From: Micropruina sonneratiae
GTDB lineage: Bacteria; Actinomycetota; Actinomycetes; Propionibacteriales; Propionibacteriaceae
Assembly (NCBI RefSeq): GCF_025972045.1
Contig: NZ_JAPDHX010000003.1
Span: forward strand, 124,001 to 188,000
Direction of reading: 5' to 3'
Length of the DNA: 64,000 bases
Below the pieces are notes generated by a model. The model had not been told where the DNA came from, did no database searches, and saw only the letters and a list, made by a program, of their open reading frames with translations. Positions 29,132 through 37,954 of this stretch are shown here, piece by piece (within the stretch, counting starts at the first letter, position 1; each line of letters begins with the position of its first letter). The position numbers and the translations under genes are program-made.

Positions 29132-30978
29132 CGTCCGTCCTTTCCGTCGATGATGGCGATCAGGTCCTCGGCCAGTTCCGACAACGAGATCGGCAGGCCG
29201 CGGACCCGGGAGTAGCTTTCGCAGTCGACCAGGTACCTGGCGCGCAGGATCATCGCCAACTGTCCCAGGTTCATCTCCGGCACGATCACCCGGTCGTAGG
29301 AGCGCAGGATCGCGCCCAGATCGTGCGGCAGCGGGTTCAGGTGCCGCAGGTGCAGCGTCGCCACCGGACGACCGCTCAGCCGGACGCGGCGGGCGGCGGC
29401 CGAGATCGGGCCGTAGCTCGAGCCCCAGCCGACCACCAGCACCCGGGCGGCCTCGCTGGGATCGTCCACCTGGAGCGGGGCCAGGGTGTCGGCGATCCCC
29501 TCCACCTTCGCCTGCCGCAGTCGCACCATGTGCTCGTGGTTGTCGGGGTCGTAGCTGACGTTGCCGGTGCCGGCCGCCTTCTCGATGCCGCCGATGCGGT
29601 GCTCCATTCCCGGGGTGCCGGGGACCGCAAGCGGCCGGGCCAGCTTGTCGTCGCGGCTGTAGGGCAGGAACTCGCCGTCCGCCGGCACCTCGGTGGCGAA
29701 CCCTGGGTCGATGGCGGGCAGGTCGGCCAGGTTCGGCACCGCCCACGGCTCGGCGCCGTTGCCCAGATAGCCGTCCGACAGCAGGATCACCGGGGTGCGG
29801 TAAGTGAGCGCGATCCGCACCGCCTCCACCGCGGTGTCGAAGCAGTCGCCGGGGGACTGGGCGGCGATCACGGGCAGCGGGGCCTCGCCGTGGCGTCCGA
29901 AGACCGCCTGGAACAGGTCGGCCTGCTCGGTCTTGGTCGGCATGCCGGTCGCCGGCCCCGCCCGCTGCACGTCGCAGATCACCAGCGGCAGCTCGAGCAT
30001 CACCGCCAGCGAGATGGTCTCCATCTTCAGCGCCATGCCGGGGCCGGACGTGCTGGTGACGCCCAGCGCGCCGGCGTACGAGGCGCCCAGCGCCGCCCCG
30101 ACGGCGGCGATCTCGTCCTCGGCCTGGAAGGTGATCACCCCGTGGTCCTTGGTCCGGGACAGGATGTGCAGCACGTCGGAGGCCGGGGTGATCGGGTAGG
30201 CGCCCAGGAACAGCTGCAGCCCGGCCTTCGCCGCGCCGGCCATCAGCCCGTACGCGAGCGCGGTGTTGCCGGTGATCTGCCGGTAGGTACCCGGCGGGGT
30301 CGGCGCCGGCGCCACCTGGTAGCGGGCGGTGAACACCTCGGTGGTTTCCCCGTACGCGTAGCCGGCCTTGAAGGCGGCCACGTTGGCGTCGCGGATGTCG
30401 GGCTTGCCGGCGAACTTGCGGGCCAGGAAGTCCAGCGTGCCCTGCTCGGGGCGGCTGTACAGCCAGGTGAGCAGGCCCAGCGCGAACATGTTCTTGGTGC
30501 GCGCGGCGTCCTTGCGGCCCAACCCGAACGGTGCGACGGCGGCGACGGCCAGGCCGGTCAGGTCGAGGGCGTGCACCTCGTAGGCGTCGAGTGTGCCGTC
30601 GGTGAGCGGGTCGGCGGGGTAGCCGACCTTGGCCAGGTTGCGGGTGGTGAAGTCGGCGGTGTCGGCCAGGATCACCGCCCCGCGGGGCAGGTCGTGCAGG
30701 TTGGCCTTCAGCGCGGCCGGGTTCATCGCGACCAGCACGTCGGGCCGGTCGCCCGGGGTGCGGATGTCGAAGTCGGCGAAGTGCACCTGGAAGCTGGAAA
30801 CCCCGGCCACGGTGCCGGCGGGCGCCCTGATCTCGGCCGGGAAGTTCGGCAGGGTCGAGAAGTCGTTGCCCAGCTGTGCGGTGTCTGAGGTGAACCGGTC
30901 TCCGGTCAACTGCATGCCGTCGCCGGAGTCACCGGCGAAACGGATGACGACCCGGTCGACGCTGCGAACCTCGCTCAT
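29128..30978 (-). CDS. korA: 2-oxoacid:ferredoxin oxidoreductase, gamma-alpha fusion subunit
   Basis: KorA (616 residues from this start) joins a gamma domain (about residues 8-190, beginning VVIRFAGDSGDGMQLTG) to an alpha pyrimidine-binding domain (about 220-440, with GAYPITPASDVLHIL and the GVTSTSGPGMALKMETISLA segment) and a C-terminal transketolase-like domain. The start at 30978 has AGGGAGG upstream and matches the family N-terminus. An ATG at 31047 would add 23 residues and overlap the chelatase stop by eight bases, but lacks a ribosome site. It forms an operon with korB. Confidence 0.93.
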   Translation of the reverse strand: MSEVRSVDRVVIRFAGDSGDGMQLTGDRFTSDTAQLGNDFSTLPNFPAEIRAPAGTVAGVSSFQVHFADFDIRTPGDRPDVLVAMNPAALKANLHDLPRGAVILADTADFTTRNLAKVGYPADPLTDGTLDAYEVHALDLTGLAVAAVAPFGLGRKDAARTKNMFALGLLTWLYSRPEQGTLDFLARKFAGKPDIRDANVAAFKAGYAYGETTEVFTARYQVAPAPTPPGTYRQITGNTALAYGLMAGAAKAGLQLFLGAYPITPASDVLHILSRTKDHGVITFQAEDEIAAVGAALGASYAGALGVTSTSGPGMALKMETISLAVMLELPLVICDVQRAGPATGMPTKTEQADLFQAVFGRHGEAPLPVIAAQSPGDCFDTAVEAVRIALTYRTPVILLSDGYLGNGAEPWAVPNLADLPAIDPGFATEVPADGEFLPYSRDDKLARPLAVPGTPGMEHRIGGIEKAAGTGNVSYDPDNHEHMVRLRQAKVEGIADTLAPLQVDDPSEAARVLVVGWGSSYGPISAAARRVRLSGRPVATLHLRHLNPLPHDLGAILRSYDRVIVPEMNLGQLAMILRARYLVDCESYSRVRGLPISLSELAEDLIAIIDGKDGR

Positions 30979-31039
30979 GCGGGCGTCGCCCTCCCTCTGT
31001 TGTGACAATCCGAGCCAGCTTACTGGTTGGTCGAGAACT

Positions 31040-31741
31040 TCAGTCATTGACGGCTTTCAGTCGGGACGGGGCCTGGTCGGGGGTGCCGGCGATGCGCCAG
31101 CGTTGAACGATCTCCTCGACGAGCAGGGGGTGGACGCCGACCGGTTCGCTGACCGCGTCGGCACCGGCGTCCTGCAGGCGTTCGCTGAACAGTCCGGGGG
31201 CGAGCAGGTACGACGCGATCGCCACCCGGCGGTGGCCGGCGGCGCGCAGTTCGGCGACCGCTTCGGCCACGGTGGGGGACGCGGCGGTGACGAAGCCGGC
31301 CCGCGCGGGGCGTCCGACCGCCCGGGACAGAGCCTGCGCCGCCGCCTGCACCTCGCCGACCGCGCCGGGCCGCAGCGAGCCGGCGCCGGCCAGCACCACG
31401 GCGTCGACGTCGCCGAGTGCGCGCAGGTTCTCCAGTACCGCGGGCAGCACGTCGGCGCCGATCAGCGGGGTGGCGCTCGACCGGCCGCCGGCCGCGGCGA
31501 TGGCGGCCGGGATGTCGGAGGTGACGTGGTAGCCGCTGGTCAGGAACACCGGCACCACCACGGCGGCCGGCAGGGCCCGCAGCGTGTCGGTCAGGGTGGG
31601 CCGGTGGATGTCCACCCAACCCAGGTGCACCTCGGCGCCGCAGGCGGCGGCGACCGCCGCGGCCAGCTGCTGCGAGGTGCGGGTGCCGGCGGCCGAGCGG
31701 GTGCCGTGCACGGCCAGGACCAGGGGATTCGCGGTCGTCAC
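31040..31741 (-). CDS. CbiX/SirB-type chelatase (sirohydrochlorin ferrochelatase-like)
   Basis: This 233-residue protein has two CbiX repeats, the first beginning VLAVHGTRS with the conserved catalytic His and a second metal-binding His in TSGYHVTSDIP. Members insert iron or cobalt into sirohydrochlorin. Its place directly downstream of sulfite reductase and cysH implies that it makes siroheme for that reductase. The GTG start at 31741 has GGAGGGCGC before it and overlaps the stop of a 24-codon frame bridging from cysH. Metal choice cannot be decided from sequence alone. Confidence 0.85.
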   Translation of the reverse strand: MTTANPLVLAVHGTRSAAGTRTSQQLAAAVAAACGAEVHLGWVDIHRPTLTDTLRALPAAVVVPVFLTSGYHVTSDIPAAIAAAGGRSSATPLIGADVLPAVLENLRALGDVDAVVLAGAGSLRPGAVGEVQAAAQALSRAVGRPARAGFVTAASPTVAEAVAELRAAGHRRVAIASYLLAPGLFSERLQDAGADAVSEPVGVHPLLVEEIVQRWRIAGTPDQAPSRLKAVND

Positions 31742-31812
31742 GCGCCCTCCGTGACCGGCCTGGTGCGCTCCACAGGGTCGGACGCCACGGCGGTCTGCGT
31801 CACGGGTCGCAT
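31738..31812 (-). CDS. Possible 24-codon coupled microORF between cysH and the chelatase gene
   Basis: An ATG overlaps the cysH stop (TGATG at 31810-31814), and the frame runs 24 codons to a TGA that overlaps the chelatase GTG start (GTGA). It fills the whole gap between the two genes exactly. The peptide (MRPVTQTAV... ending VTEGA) has no recognisable domain. It may keep ribosomes on the transcript and couple chelatase translation to cysH, or be a remnant of a lost gene. Evidence is only positional. Confidence 0.35.
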   Translation of the reverse strand: MRPVTQTAVASDPVERTRPVTEGA

Positions 31813-32615
31813 CAGGCGGCTCCCGTGCCCCGGCCGGGCGTCAGCTTCAACTCCTGCAACACGGTGCCGAAGCGGGGCGCCGGGGCGGCGTCCTCGTCAT
31901 GCACGTGCAGCCCGCACTCGGTCTTGTTCTGACCGGCCCAGCGCCCGGAGCGGGGATCCTCGCCCGGGGCGACCGGACGGGTGCAGGGCGCGCAGCCGAT
32001 CGACGGATAGCCCTGCTCGAGCAGCGGATTGGTGGGCACGTCGTGGTCGCGGGCATAGCCGACCAGTTCGTCGTGGGTCCAGGCCGCGATCGGGTTGATC
32101 TTCACCATCTGGTGGCTCTCGTCCCACTCCACCAGCGGGGTGTTGGCGCGCAGCGCGTTGTCCTCACGCCGCACCCCGGTCACCCACGCCTCGTACTCGC
32201 CGAGGGTGGAGTTGATCGGGTCGACCTTGCGCAACTGGCAGCACAACGTGGGGTTCCGGTCGTGCAGCCGGGCGCCGTAGGTCACGTCCTGCTCGGCGAC
32301 GGTCTGCTCGGGCAGCACCTCCACGATCCGCACCGGCGCGGCCGCGGCCAGCGCATCACGGGTGGCGATGGTCTCGGGGAAGTGGTAGCCGGTCTGCAGG
32401 AACAGTACGTCGACGCCCGGCAGCTGCCGGGCGACCAGGTGCGGCACGACCGTGTCGCCGGCCATCGAGCAGGCCACCGCGACCCGGCCGGCGAAGTGCT
32501 CCGCGGTCCAGGCGGCGACGTCGTCGGCGCTCCAGTCGGCGCCGTGCCGTTGTGCCGACTCGACCAGCGCCTTCAGCTCCTCGACGCTGCGCCGCTCGAT
32601 CGTGCCGGCGCTCAC
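31812..32615 (-). CDS. cysH: Adenylylsulfate/phosphoadenylylsulfate reductase
   Basis: CysH (267 residues) reduces activated sulfate (APS or PAPS) to sulfite with thioredoxin. The nucleotide-binding PP-loop region is near residue 40 (VACSMAGDTVV), and the catalytic-Cys motif ECGLH is near the C-terminus. The pairs CC (NPTLCCQLRK) and CAPC are the [4Fe-4S] ligands, so the enzyme is probably the APS-using type. The GTG start at 32615 overlaps the sulfite reductase stop and has GAGGAGG upstream. It is the second gene of the sulfate reduction operon. Confidence 0.93.
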   Translation of the reverse strand: MSAGTIERRSVEELKALVESAQRHGADWSADDVAAWTAEHFAGRVAVACSMAGDTVVPHLVARQLPGVDVLFLQTGYHFPETIATRDALAAAAPVRIVEVLPEQTVAEQDVTYGARLHDRNPTLCCQLRKVDPINSTLGEYEAWVTGVRREDNALRANTPLVEWDESHQMVKINPIAAWTHDELVGYARDHDVPTNPLLEQGYPSIGCAPCTRPVAPGEDPRSGRWAGQNKTECGLHVHDEDAAPAPRFGTVLQELKLTPGRGTGAA

Positions 32616-34309
32616 CGCAACACCTCCTCGTCGCTGCGCTTGGCCCAGGCCGAGAAGGTCTCGCCGGCGTCGGCGTCCGCGGCGTAGCGGCGGACCACCC
32701 GCTCGACGTAGCCGGGCAGTTCCTCGGCGCTCACCTTGAGCCCGCGCACGGTGCGGCCCAGGCCGGGCTCCTCGCGGTTGTCGGAGGCGAGTCCGCCGCC
32801 GAGATGCACCTGGAAGCCGAACTCGGGCTCGCCGTCCGCGCCGGTCAGGATCTGGCCCTTCAGCCCGATGTCTGCGGTCTGGATGCGCGCGCACGAGTTG
32901 GGGCAGCCGTTGAGGTGCAGGCTGATCGGCAGGTCGAGCGTGACGTCGGCGAGCCGGCGCTCCAGCTCGTCGATGGTGGCGGTGGCGGTGTCCTTGGTGT
33001 CGACGAAGGCCAGCTTGCAGTACTGGATGCCGGTGCAGGCCATGGTGTGCCGCCGGAACGGGCTCGGGTCGGCGTGCAGGCCGAGTGCCTTGAGCTCCTC
33101 GGTCAGGCCGGCGACCTGGTCGCCGGGGACGTCCAGGACGAGCAGCTTCTGGTGCGGGGTGAACCGTACGCGCTGCGACCCGACACGCTCGGCGGCCTGC
33201 GCCACGGCGTCCAGGATGGGCCCGGACACCCGGCCGACGGTGGGCGCGAAGCCGACGTAGAAGAGGCCGTCCTTCTGCGCGTGGACGCCGACGTGGTCGC
33301 CGGCGTCGGTGGCCGGCGCCGGGGCGGGGCCGTCGGGCAGTGCGTAGCCGAGGTACTCGTTCTCGAGCACCTCGCGGAACTTGGCCGGCCCCCACTCGGC
33401 GAGCAGGAACTTCAGCCGGGCCTTGTTGCGCAGCCGCCGGTAGCCGTAGTCGCGGAAGATGCCGACCACGCCCGCCCACACCTCGGGAGCCCGATCCTGG
33501 CTGACGAAGGCGCCGAGGCGTTCGGCGAGCCGGGGGGCGACACTCAGGCCACCGCCGACCCACAGGTCGTAGCCGGGGCCAAGTTCGGGATGCACAACGC
33601 CGACCAGCGAGATGTCGTTGATCTCGTGCACGACGTCCAGGCTGGGGTGGCCGGTGATCGCCGTCTTGAACTTGCGCGGCAGGTTGGCCAGGTCGAGTTC
33701 GCCGATGTACCGCTCGACGATCGTCTCGATCACCGGGGTGGGGTCGATGATCTCGTCGGCGGCGATACCGGCCACCGGCGAGCCCAGGATGACCCGGGGG
33801 CAGTCGCCGCACGCCTCGGTGGTGATCAGCCCGACCGACTCCAACCGGCGCCAGATCTCGGGCATGTCCTCGATGCGGATCCAGTGCAGCTGGATGTTCT
33901 GCCGGTCGGAGATGTCGGCGCTGTCGCGTCCGAACTCGCGGCTGATGCCGCCGATCACTCGCAACTGGTCGGTGCTGACCGCACCGCCGTCGATGCGGAT
34001 GCGCAGCATGAAGTACTTGTCCGAGAGTTCCTCGGGGCCGAGCGAGGCCGTCCGGCTGCCGGGGATGTCCTGGCGGCGCTGGGTGTACAGCCCCATCCAG
34101 CGGAACCTGCCGTGCAGGTCGTCCTCGGGGATCGAGTCGAAGCCCTGCTGGGCGTAGACGGTCTCGATCCGCTGCCGCACGTTGAGCGGGTTGTCCTCGG
34201 CCTTGAACTCCTCGTTGTGGTTGAGCGGCGTCGTGCCGTCGACCAGCCACTGGCCGTTGCTACGGCCCTCGCGCGGGGGTCGCACTCGGGCGGGCGCAGA
34301 TGTGTTCAT
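32612..34309 (-). CDS. Ferredoxin-dependent sulfite reductase
   Basis: This 565-residue siroheme/[4Fe-4S] reductase makes sulfide from sulfite (the family also includes nitrite reductases). Cluster and siroheme ligation motifs are ACTGIQYCKLA and LNGCPNSCAR in the C-terminal half; the two half-repeats typical of the family are present. The start at 34309 is chosen because AGGAG lies six to ten bases upstream; an ATG at 34366 would add 19 residues without such a site. Linkage to cysH and a siroheme-type chelatase identifies sulfite as the substrate. A cysteine-containing leader ORF lies 58 bases upstream. Confidence 0.93.
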   Translation of the reverse strand: MNTSAPARVRPPREGRSNGQWLVDGTTPLNHNEEFKAEDNPLNVRQRIETVYAQQGFDSIPEDDLHGRFRWMGLYTQRRQDIPGSRTASLGPEELSDKYFMLRIRIDGGAVSTDQLRVIGGISREFGRDSADISDRQNIQLHWIRIEDMPEIWRRLESVGLITTEACGDCPRVILGSPVAGIAADEIIDPTPVIETIVERYIGELDLANLPRKFKTAITGHPSLDVVHEINDISLVGVVHPELGPGYDLWVGGGLSVAPRLAERLGAFVSQDRAPEVWAGVVGIFRDYGYRRLRNKARLKFLLAEWGPAKFREVLENEYLGYALPDGPAPAPATDAGDHVGVHAQKDGLFYVGFAPTVGRVSGPILDAVAQAAERVGSQRVRFTPHQKLLVLDVPGDQVAGLTEELKALGLHADPSPFRRHTMACTGIQYCKLAFVDTKDTATATIDELERRLADVTLDLPISLHLNGCPNSCARIQTADIGLKGQILTGADGEPEFGFQVHLGGGLASDNREEPGLGRTVRGLKVSAEELPGYVERVVRRYAADADAGETFSAWAKRSDEEVLR

Positions 34310-34367
34310 GGGATCTCCTGGACGTGTGGGGGGACCGGGCCGGGGAACTCGATCGTGGTGAGACAAC

Positions 34368-34454
34368 TCAGGCGCAACACATCGCGCGGCCGCACCGGCG
34401 CGACCGGCAGCGGTGACGGCGGGTCACCCTGTGCGGTGCGATGTGGCGCAACAT
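34368..34454 (-). CDS. Leaderless cysteine-containing leader peptide of the sulfate reduction operon, 28 codons
   Basis: An ATG at 34454 lies exactly seven bases after a TAATTT box (34462-34467), so transcription should begin at the start codon. The 28-residue product is rich in Arg and His and has Cys at positions 16, 21, 26 and 27, the last two as adjacent codons (MCCA, then stop). It ends 58 bases before the sulfite reductase start. Short leaderless Cys-containing upstream ORFs that attenuate cysteine-synthesis operons are known from mycobacteria. Here ribosome stalling at the Cys codons under cysteine shortage would expose the downstream ribosome site. The role is inferred from position and content. 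Confidence 0.65.
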   Translation of the reverse strand: MLRHIAPHRVTRRHRCRSRRCGRAMCCA

Positions 34455-34461
34455 GGGGGCG

Positions 34462-34467
34462 AAATTA
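34462..34467 (-). promoter_or_regulatory. -10 box TAATTT of the sulfate reduction operon
   Basis: On the minus strand TAATTT ends seven bases before the leader peptide ATG. A weak -35-like CCGAAC lies about 17 bases further upstream. Confidence 0.55.
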
Positions 34468-34643
34468 CCCCGCACCCCGGGGTGGTTCGGCATCCGGGCG
34501 GCGATTCTCGCATATTGGTACTACTAATCGGCGTGGGAATGGCTCTATCAGTGGTCAGCCGACGCTGTGGGGCGCTAAGGCGGTTCGGCGGGTCCACCGT
34601 TACGCTGAGCTGGGCACATCGGGGGCACGGACGAAGGATCACG

Positions 34644-36149
34644 GTGAGAGAGCTGGAGCAGGCGTCGGCCGTGCCGAGGCTGCGGTGGCCCACCCGGGAG
34701 GTGCTGGCGGGCTACTGGCACGATATCGTCACCGCGTGGCGCGTGCCGGCCGTCAGGCGTGGACTGCTGGCCACCACCTTGTTGTTCGTGGGCTCGCTCA
34801 CCCCGGCCTACCTGCCGCAGAACAGTCCCTGGTGGGCGCCGATCCGGGCGCTGGGCTGGGACACCTGGCCGGCGAAGGTGATCGGCACCGCTCTGGTGGT
34901 GGCCGCGGTGGTGTTGCTGGTCGACGCCTGGTTTCGGCTCCGGCCCGGCCTCTACCTCGACTTCAAGCACTGGGCCGTCGGCCTGCTGTGGAGCCTGCCG
35001 CTGCTGTTCGCACCGCCGATCTTCAGCCACGACGCCTACTCCTACGCGGCGCAGGGCTGGCTGCTGCACAACGGGCTGAATCCCTATGACACCCCGGTCA
35101 GCGTGCTTCCGGGCGCGTTCGCCGACCAGGTCGCCTGGGTGTGGCGCTACACAGCCGCCCCCTACGGCCCGCTCAGTCTGCAGATCTCCCACCTGATGGT
35201 GGTGCTGGGCGGGCTGAACCCGTACTACTCGACCCTGCTGATGCGCATCCCCGCGTTGATCGGCGTGGTGCTGATCGTGTACTTCCTGCCCCGCCTGGCG
35301 GCCCGGCTCGGCACCGACGTCCAGCTCGCCGCCTGGTTCTCGACGATCAACCCGCTGCTGATCATCGACCTGGTCGGCGGCATGCACAACGACGGGCTGA
35401 TGATCGGGCTGATCATCCTCGCGCTGTACCTGACCCTGCAGCGTCCGCAACGGGTCTGGCTGGGCGCGATCATCGTCGGGGTGGCGGCCGCGGTGAAACA
35501 GCCGGCTCTGCTGGCCGCCTATCCGGTCGCCCTGATCGGGCTGCCCTGGCAATGGAACACCCAGCACGTACTGAACAAGCTGGGCCGGGCGGTGCTGTCC
35601 TCGGCGATCGCTGTGGCCACCTTCGTCGCGATCTCGCTGGCCACCGGGCTGGGTTTCGGCTGGATCAACGCCCTCGACGTGCCCGGCCGGGTGGTCACCC
35701 TGGCACCGCTGTCGCTGATCGGCGAGGGCGTCCGGCTGCTGCTGGTGGCCGCCGGGTACCCGGCTCTGGGCAGCCAGATCGCCGGCGGCCTGCTGGTCGC
35801 CGGGGTGGTGGCGTCCGCGCTGATCGTGGCCTACCTCGCGGTCACCGTCGCCCGGCGCAAACCGGTGACGTTCCTGGCCTGGTCGTACCTGGTGGTCGCG
35901 CTGCTGGGCCCCGCCATGCATTCCTGGTACCTGCTCTGGGGTGGGCTGCTGCTGCCGCTGACCCGGCCCACCGAACGGGTGCAGCGGGTCGCGGTGGCGG
36001 TCACCAGCGTCCTGCTCGGCTACGGCGCCGGCAACCTGGCCTGGCGCAACGACACCGGAATCGCACTCGGCCTGGCGGGGCTGGCGCTGATCATCACCCT
36101 GCTGGTCCGCTACTTCGACGAGCACCGAACGATGGGAGTACACCGATGA
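34644..36149 (+). CDS. MptB-like polyprenol-phosphomannose-dependent alpha-1,6-mannosyltransferase
   Basis: This 501-residue protein is a GT-C fold glycosyltransferase with about 13 membrane helices. The first external loop contains FSHDAYSYAAQGWLLHNGLNPYD, typical of the MptA/MptB mannosyltransferases that extend lipoglycan mannan from polyprenol-phosphomannose. HSWYLLWGGLLLPL near residue 425 is another family segment. The start at 34644 (GTG) has AAGGA upstream; the frame is open for 77 more codons through non-coding-like sequence. It is coupled by ATGA overlap to the following hydratase-like gene, whose link to it is unclear. Confidence 0.8.
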   Translation: MRELEQASAVPRLRWPTREVLAGYWHDIVTAWRVPAVRRGLLATTLLFVGSLTPAYLPQNSPWWAPIRALGWDTWPAKVIGTALVVAAVVLLVDAWFRLRPGLYLDFKHWAVGLLWSLPLLFAPPIFSHDAYSYAAQGWLLHNGLNPYDTPVSVLPGAFADQVAWVWRYTAAPYGPLSLQISHLMVVLGGLNPYYSTLLMRIPALIGVVLIVYFLPRLAARLGTDVQLAAWFSTINPLLIIDLVGGMHNDGLMIGLIILALYLTLQRPQRVWLGAIIVGVAAAVKQPALLAAYPVALIGLPWQWNTQHVLNKLGRAVLSSAIAVATFVAISLATGLGFGWINALDVPGRVVTLAPLSLIGEGVRLLLVAAGYPALGSQIAGGLLVAGVVASALIVAYLAVTVARRKPVTFLAWSYLVVALLGPAMHSWYLLWGGLLLPLTRPTERVQRVAVAVTSVLLGYGAGNLAWRNDTGIALGLAGLALIITLLVRYFDEHRTMGVHR

Positions 36150-37084
36150 CCGACGAGGTCACCTTCGACGTGGCGGACGGCGTCGGCCTGATCACGTTGA
36201 ACCGGCCGCGGGCGATCAACGCGTTGAGCGTGGCGATGCTGATCGCGATCGGCGAACGGTTGAGCGACTGGCTCGACGACGACGGTGTCGAGCGCGTGCT
36301 GCTGCGCGGCGCGGGGGAGCGCGGACTGTGTTCGGGTGCCGACATCCGCGCCCTACGCGCCGAGTTGGTCGAGCGCGGTGCGGCTGCCGCCGAGGCGTTC
36401 TTCACCATCGAGTACGCCGTCGACGCGCTGATCGCCAACTACCCCAAGCCGATCCGGGCCGAGATGTTCGGCATCACGATGGGCGGCGGCATGGGGCTGT
36501 CGGCGCACTGCCCCGAGCGGGTCGTCCGCTCCGACAGCCGGCTGGCGATGCCCGAGGCGATCATCGGCATCTTCCCCGACGTAGGTGTGCTGTACGAGCT
36601 CTCCCGGGCGCCCGGCGAGCTGGGCACCCACCTGGCGTTGACCGGCGGCAGCGTGGGTGCGGCGGACGCCGTGGCGATCGGCCTGGCCGATCGTGCCGAG
36701 GGTGCGGTCCCGCCGGCACTGCTGCCGCCTCGTCGGCACTGGATCGACGAATGCTACGCCGGTGACGACCCCTTGCTGATCGTCACCCGGCTCGAGCAGC
36801 ACGCGGACGCCGAGGCTCGCGCCACCGGGGCAGAGCTGCGGCAGCGCTGCCCGTTCTCGGTGGCGGTGAGCCTGGCGGCGATCCGGCGGGCGGCCACCCT
36901 GCCCGACGTGGCCGCCGTGCTCGGCCAGGATCTGGCGCTGGCCGTGCCGATGGTGCTGCGCCCCGACTTCCGCGAGGGCGTCCGGGCCCAGGTGGTCGAC
37001 AAGGACCGCAACCCGTCCTGGAGTCCGGCCCGCCTCGAAGAGGTCGACCCCGCCGAGGTGGACGCGCTGTTCGCCGGTCTCTGA
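36146..37084 (+). CDS. Enoyl-CoA hydratase/isomerase family protein (3-hydroxyisobutyryl-CoA hydrolase-like)
   Basis: This 312-residue crotonase-fold protein shows GERGLCSGADIRAL (oxyanion-hole segment) near residue 55 and GITMGGGMGLSAHC near residue 110, followed by LAMPEAIIGIFPDVG, the pattern of 3-hydroxyisobutyryl-CoA hydrolases with a conserved Glu and Asp. Those enzymes act in valine breakdown. At 312 residues it is shorter than the usual 340-350. A plain enoyl-CoA hydratase is the alternative. It overlaps the mannosyltransferase stop by four bases. Confidence 0.75.
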   Translation: MTDEVTFDVADGVGLITLNRPRAINALSVAMLIAIGERLSDWLDDDGVERVLLRGAGERGLCSGADIRALRAELVERGAAAAEAFFTIEYAVDALIANYPKPIRAEMFGITMGGGMGLSAHCPERVVRSDSRLAMPEAIIGIFPDVGVLYELSRAPGELGTHLALTGGSVGAADAVAIGLADRAEGAVPPALLPPRRHWIDECYAGDDPLLIVTRLEQHADAEARATGAELRQRCPFSVAVSLAAIRRAATLPDVAAVLGQDLALAVPMVLRPDFREGVRAQVVDKDRNPSWSPARLEEVDPAEVDALFAGL

Positions 37085-37093
37085 CGGCGCCGG

Positions 37094-37924
37094 TCACCAG
37101 GCGTAGTCGACGACCACGGGCGAGTGGTCGCTCATCCGCGCCTCGTAGGACGCCTCGCGATCCGTCCCCGCCGCCACGGCCGCGGCGGCCAGGCCGGGGG
37201 AGGCGAGCTGGTAGTCGATCCGCCACCCGGTGCCCCGATCCCACGCCTGGCCGCCCCACCGCCACCACGTGTAGGGCCCCTTCACCCCGGGATGCAGCGC
37301 CCGGACGACGTCGGTCAGCGTCCGCGGCGTCAGCAGGGTGCCGAACCAGTCGCGCTCGTCGGGCATGAAGCCTGGGTAGCGTCGGTTGGCGCCCGGGTTG
37401 GCCAGGTCGTCGGTGGTGTGGGCGATGTTGAAGTCGCCCATCACCAGGAACTCCCGTCCCTGCCGCAAAGCCGTGCGCCGCGCGGTGGTCAGGTACCGCC
37501 TGAACGAGGCCATGAAGCGCAGCTTGCGGCGCTGCTTCGCGGCGAAGGACGGGCCGTCCTCGGGGCGTCCGCCCTTGGGCAGGTACAACGAGCCCACCGT
37601 CAACGGCGCCATGTCCGGCGGTTCGACGTCGATCTCCAGGTAGCGGCCCTCGTGGTCGAAGGCCTGGCTGCCGAAACCCATCCGCACCGCCGACGGCGTC
37701 CACCGGCTGAGCACCGCGACCCCGTTGCGGCCGGCCAGCAGCCCCGGGTGGTAGGCCCACTGGTGCTCCGGCCACGCCTGCACCGGCAGTTCATCGACCG
37801 GGCAGCGCAGTTCCTGCAGCGCGACGATGTCCGGGCGCCGATCGGCCAGCCAATCGCCGAACCCCCGGCGGACGGCGGCGCGAACGCCGTTCACGTTCGC
37901 CGTCGCGACCCGCAGCCTGCTCAC
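37094..37924 (-). CDS. xthA: Exodeoxyribonuclease III family nuclease
   Basis: This 276-residue AP endonuclease/exonuclease belongs to the ExoIII family of base excision repair. Catalytic motifs are ALQELRC (metal Glu), GDFNIAHT (Asp/Asn) and MSDHSPVVVDY (Asp-His) at the C-terminus. The GTG start at 37924 is eight bases after TACCCT, so a leaderless or near-leaderless start is likely. Its 5' end abuts the truncated 3' end of the enolase pseudogene on the same strand. Confidence 0.9.
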   Translation of the reverse strand: MSRLRVATANVNGVRAAVRRGFGDWLADRRPDIVALQELRCPVDELPVQAWPEHQWAYHPGLLAGRNGVAVLSRWTPSAVRMGFGSQAFDHEGRYLEIDVEPPDMAPLTVGSLYLPKGGRPEDGPSFAAKQRRKLRFMASFRRYLTTARRTALRQGREFLVMGDFNIAHTTDDLANPGANRRYPGFMPDERDWFGTLLTPRTLTDVVRALHPGVKGPYTWWRWGGQAWDRGTGWRIDYQLASPGLAAAAVAAGTDREASYEARMSDHSPVVVDYAW

Positions 37925-37954
37925 AGCCCGCCAGGGTAGCGGCAGCCGACGACG

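Noticed and set aside
30979-31047. Longer korA start at ATG 31047
   Set aside because: There is no ribosome site there. The ATG at 30978 has AGGGAGG upstream and matches the usual KorA N-terminus. Coupling to the chelatase stop keeps it possible but less likely.
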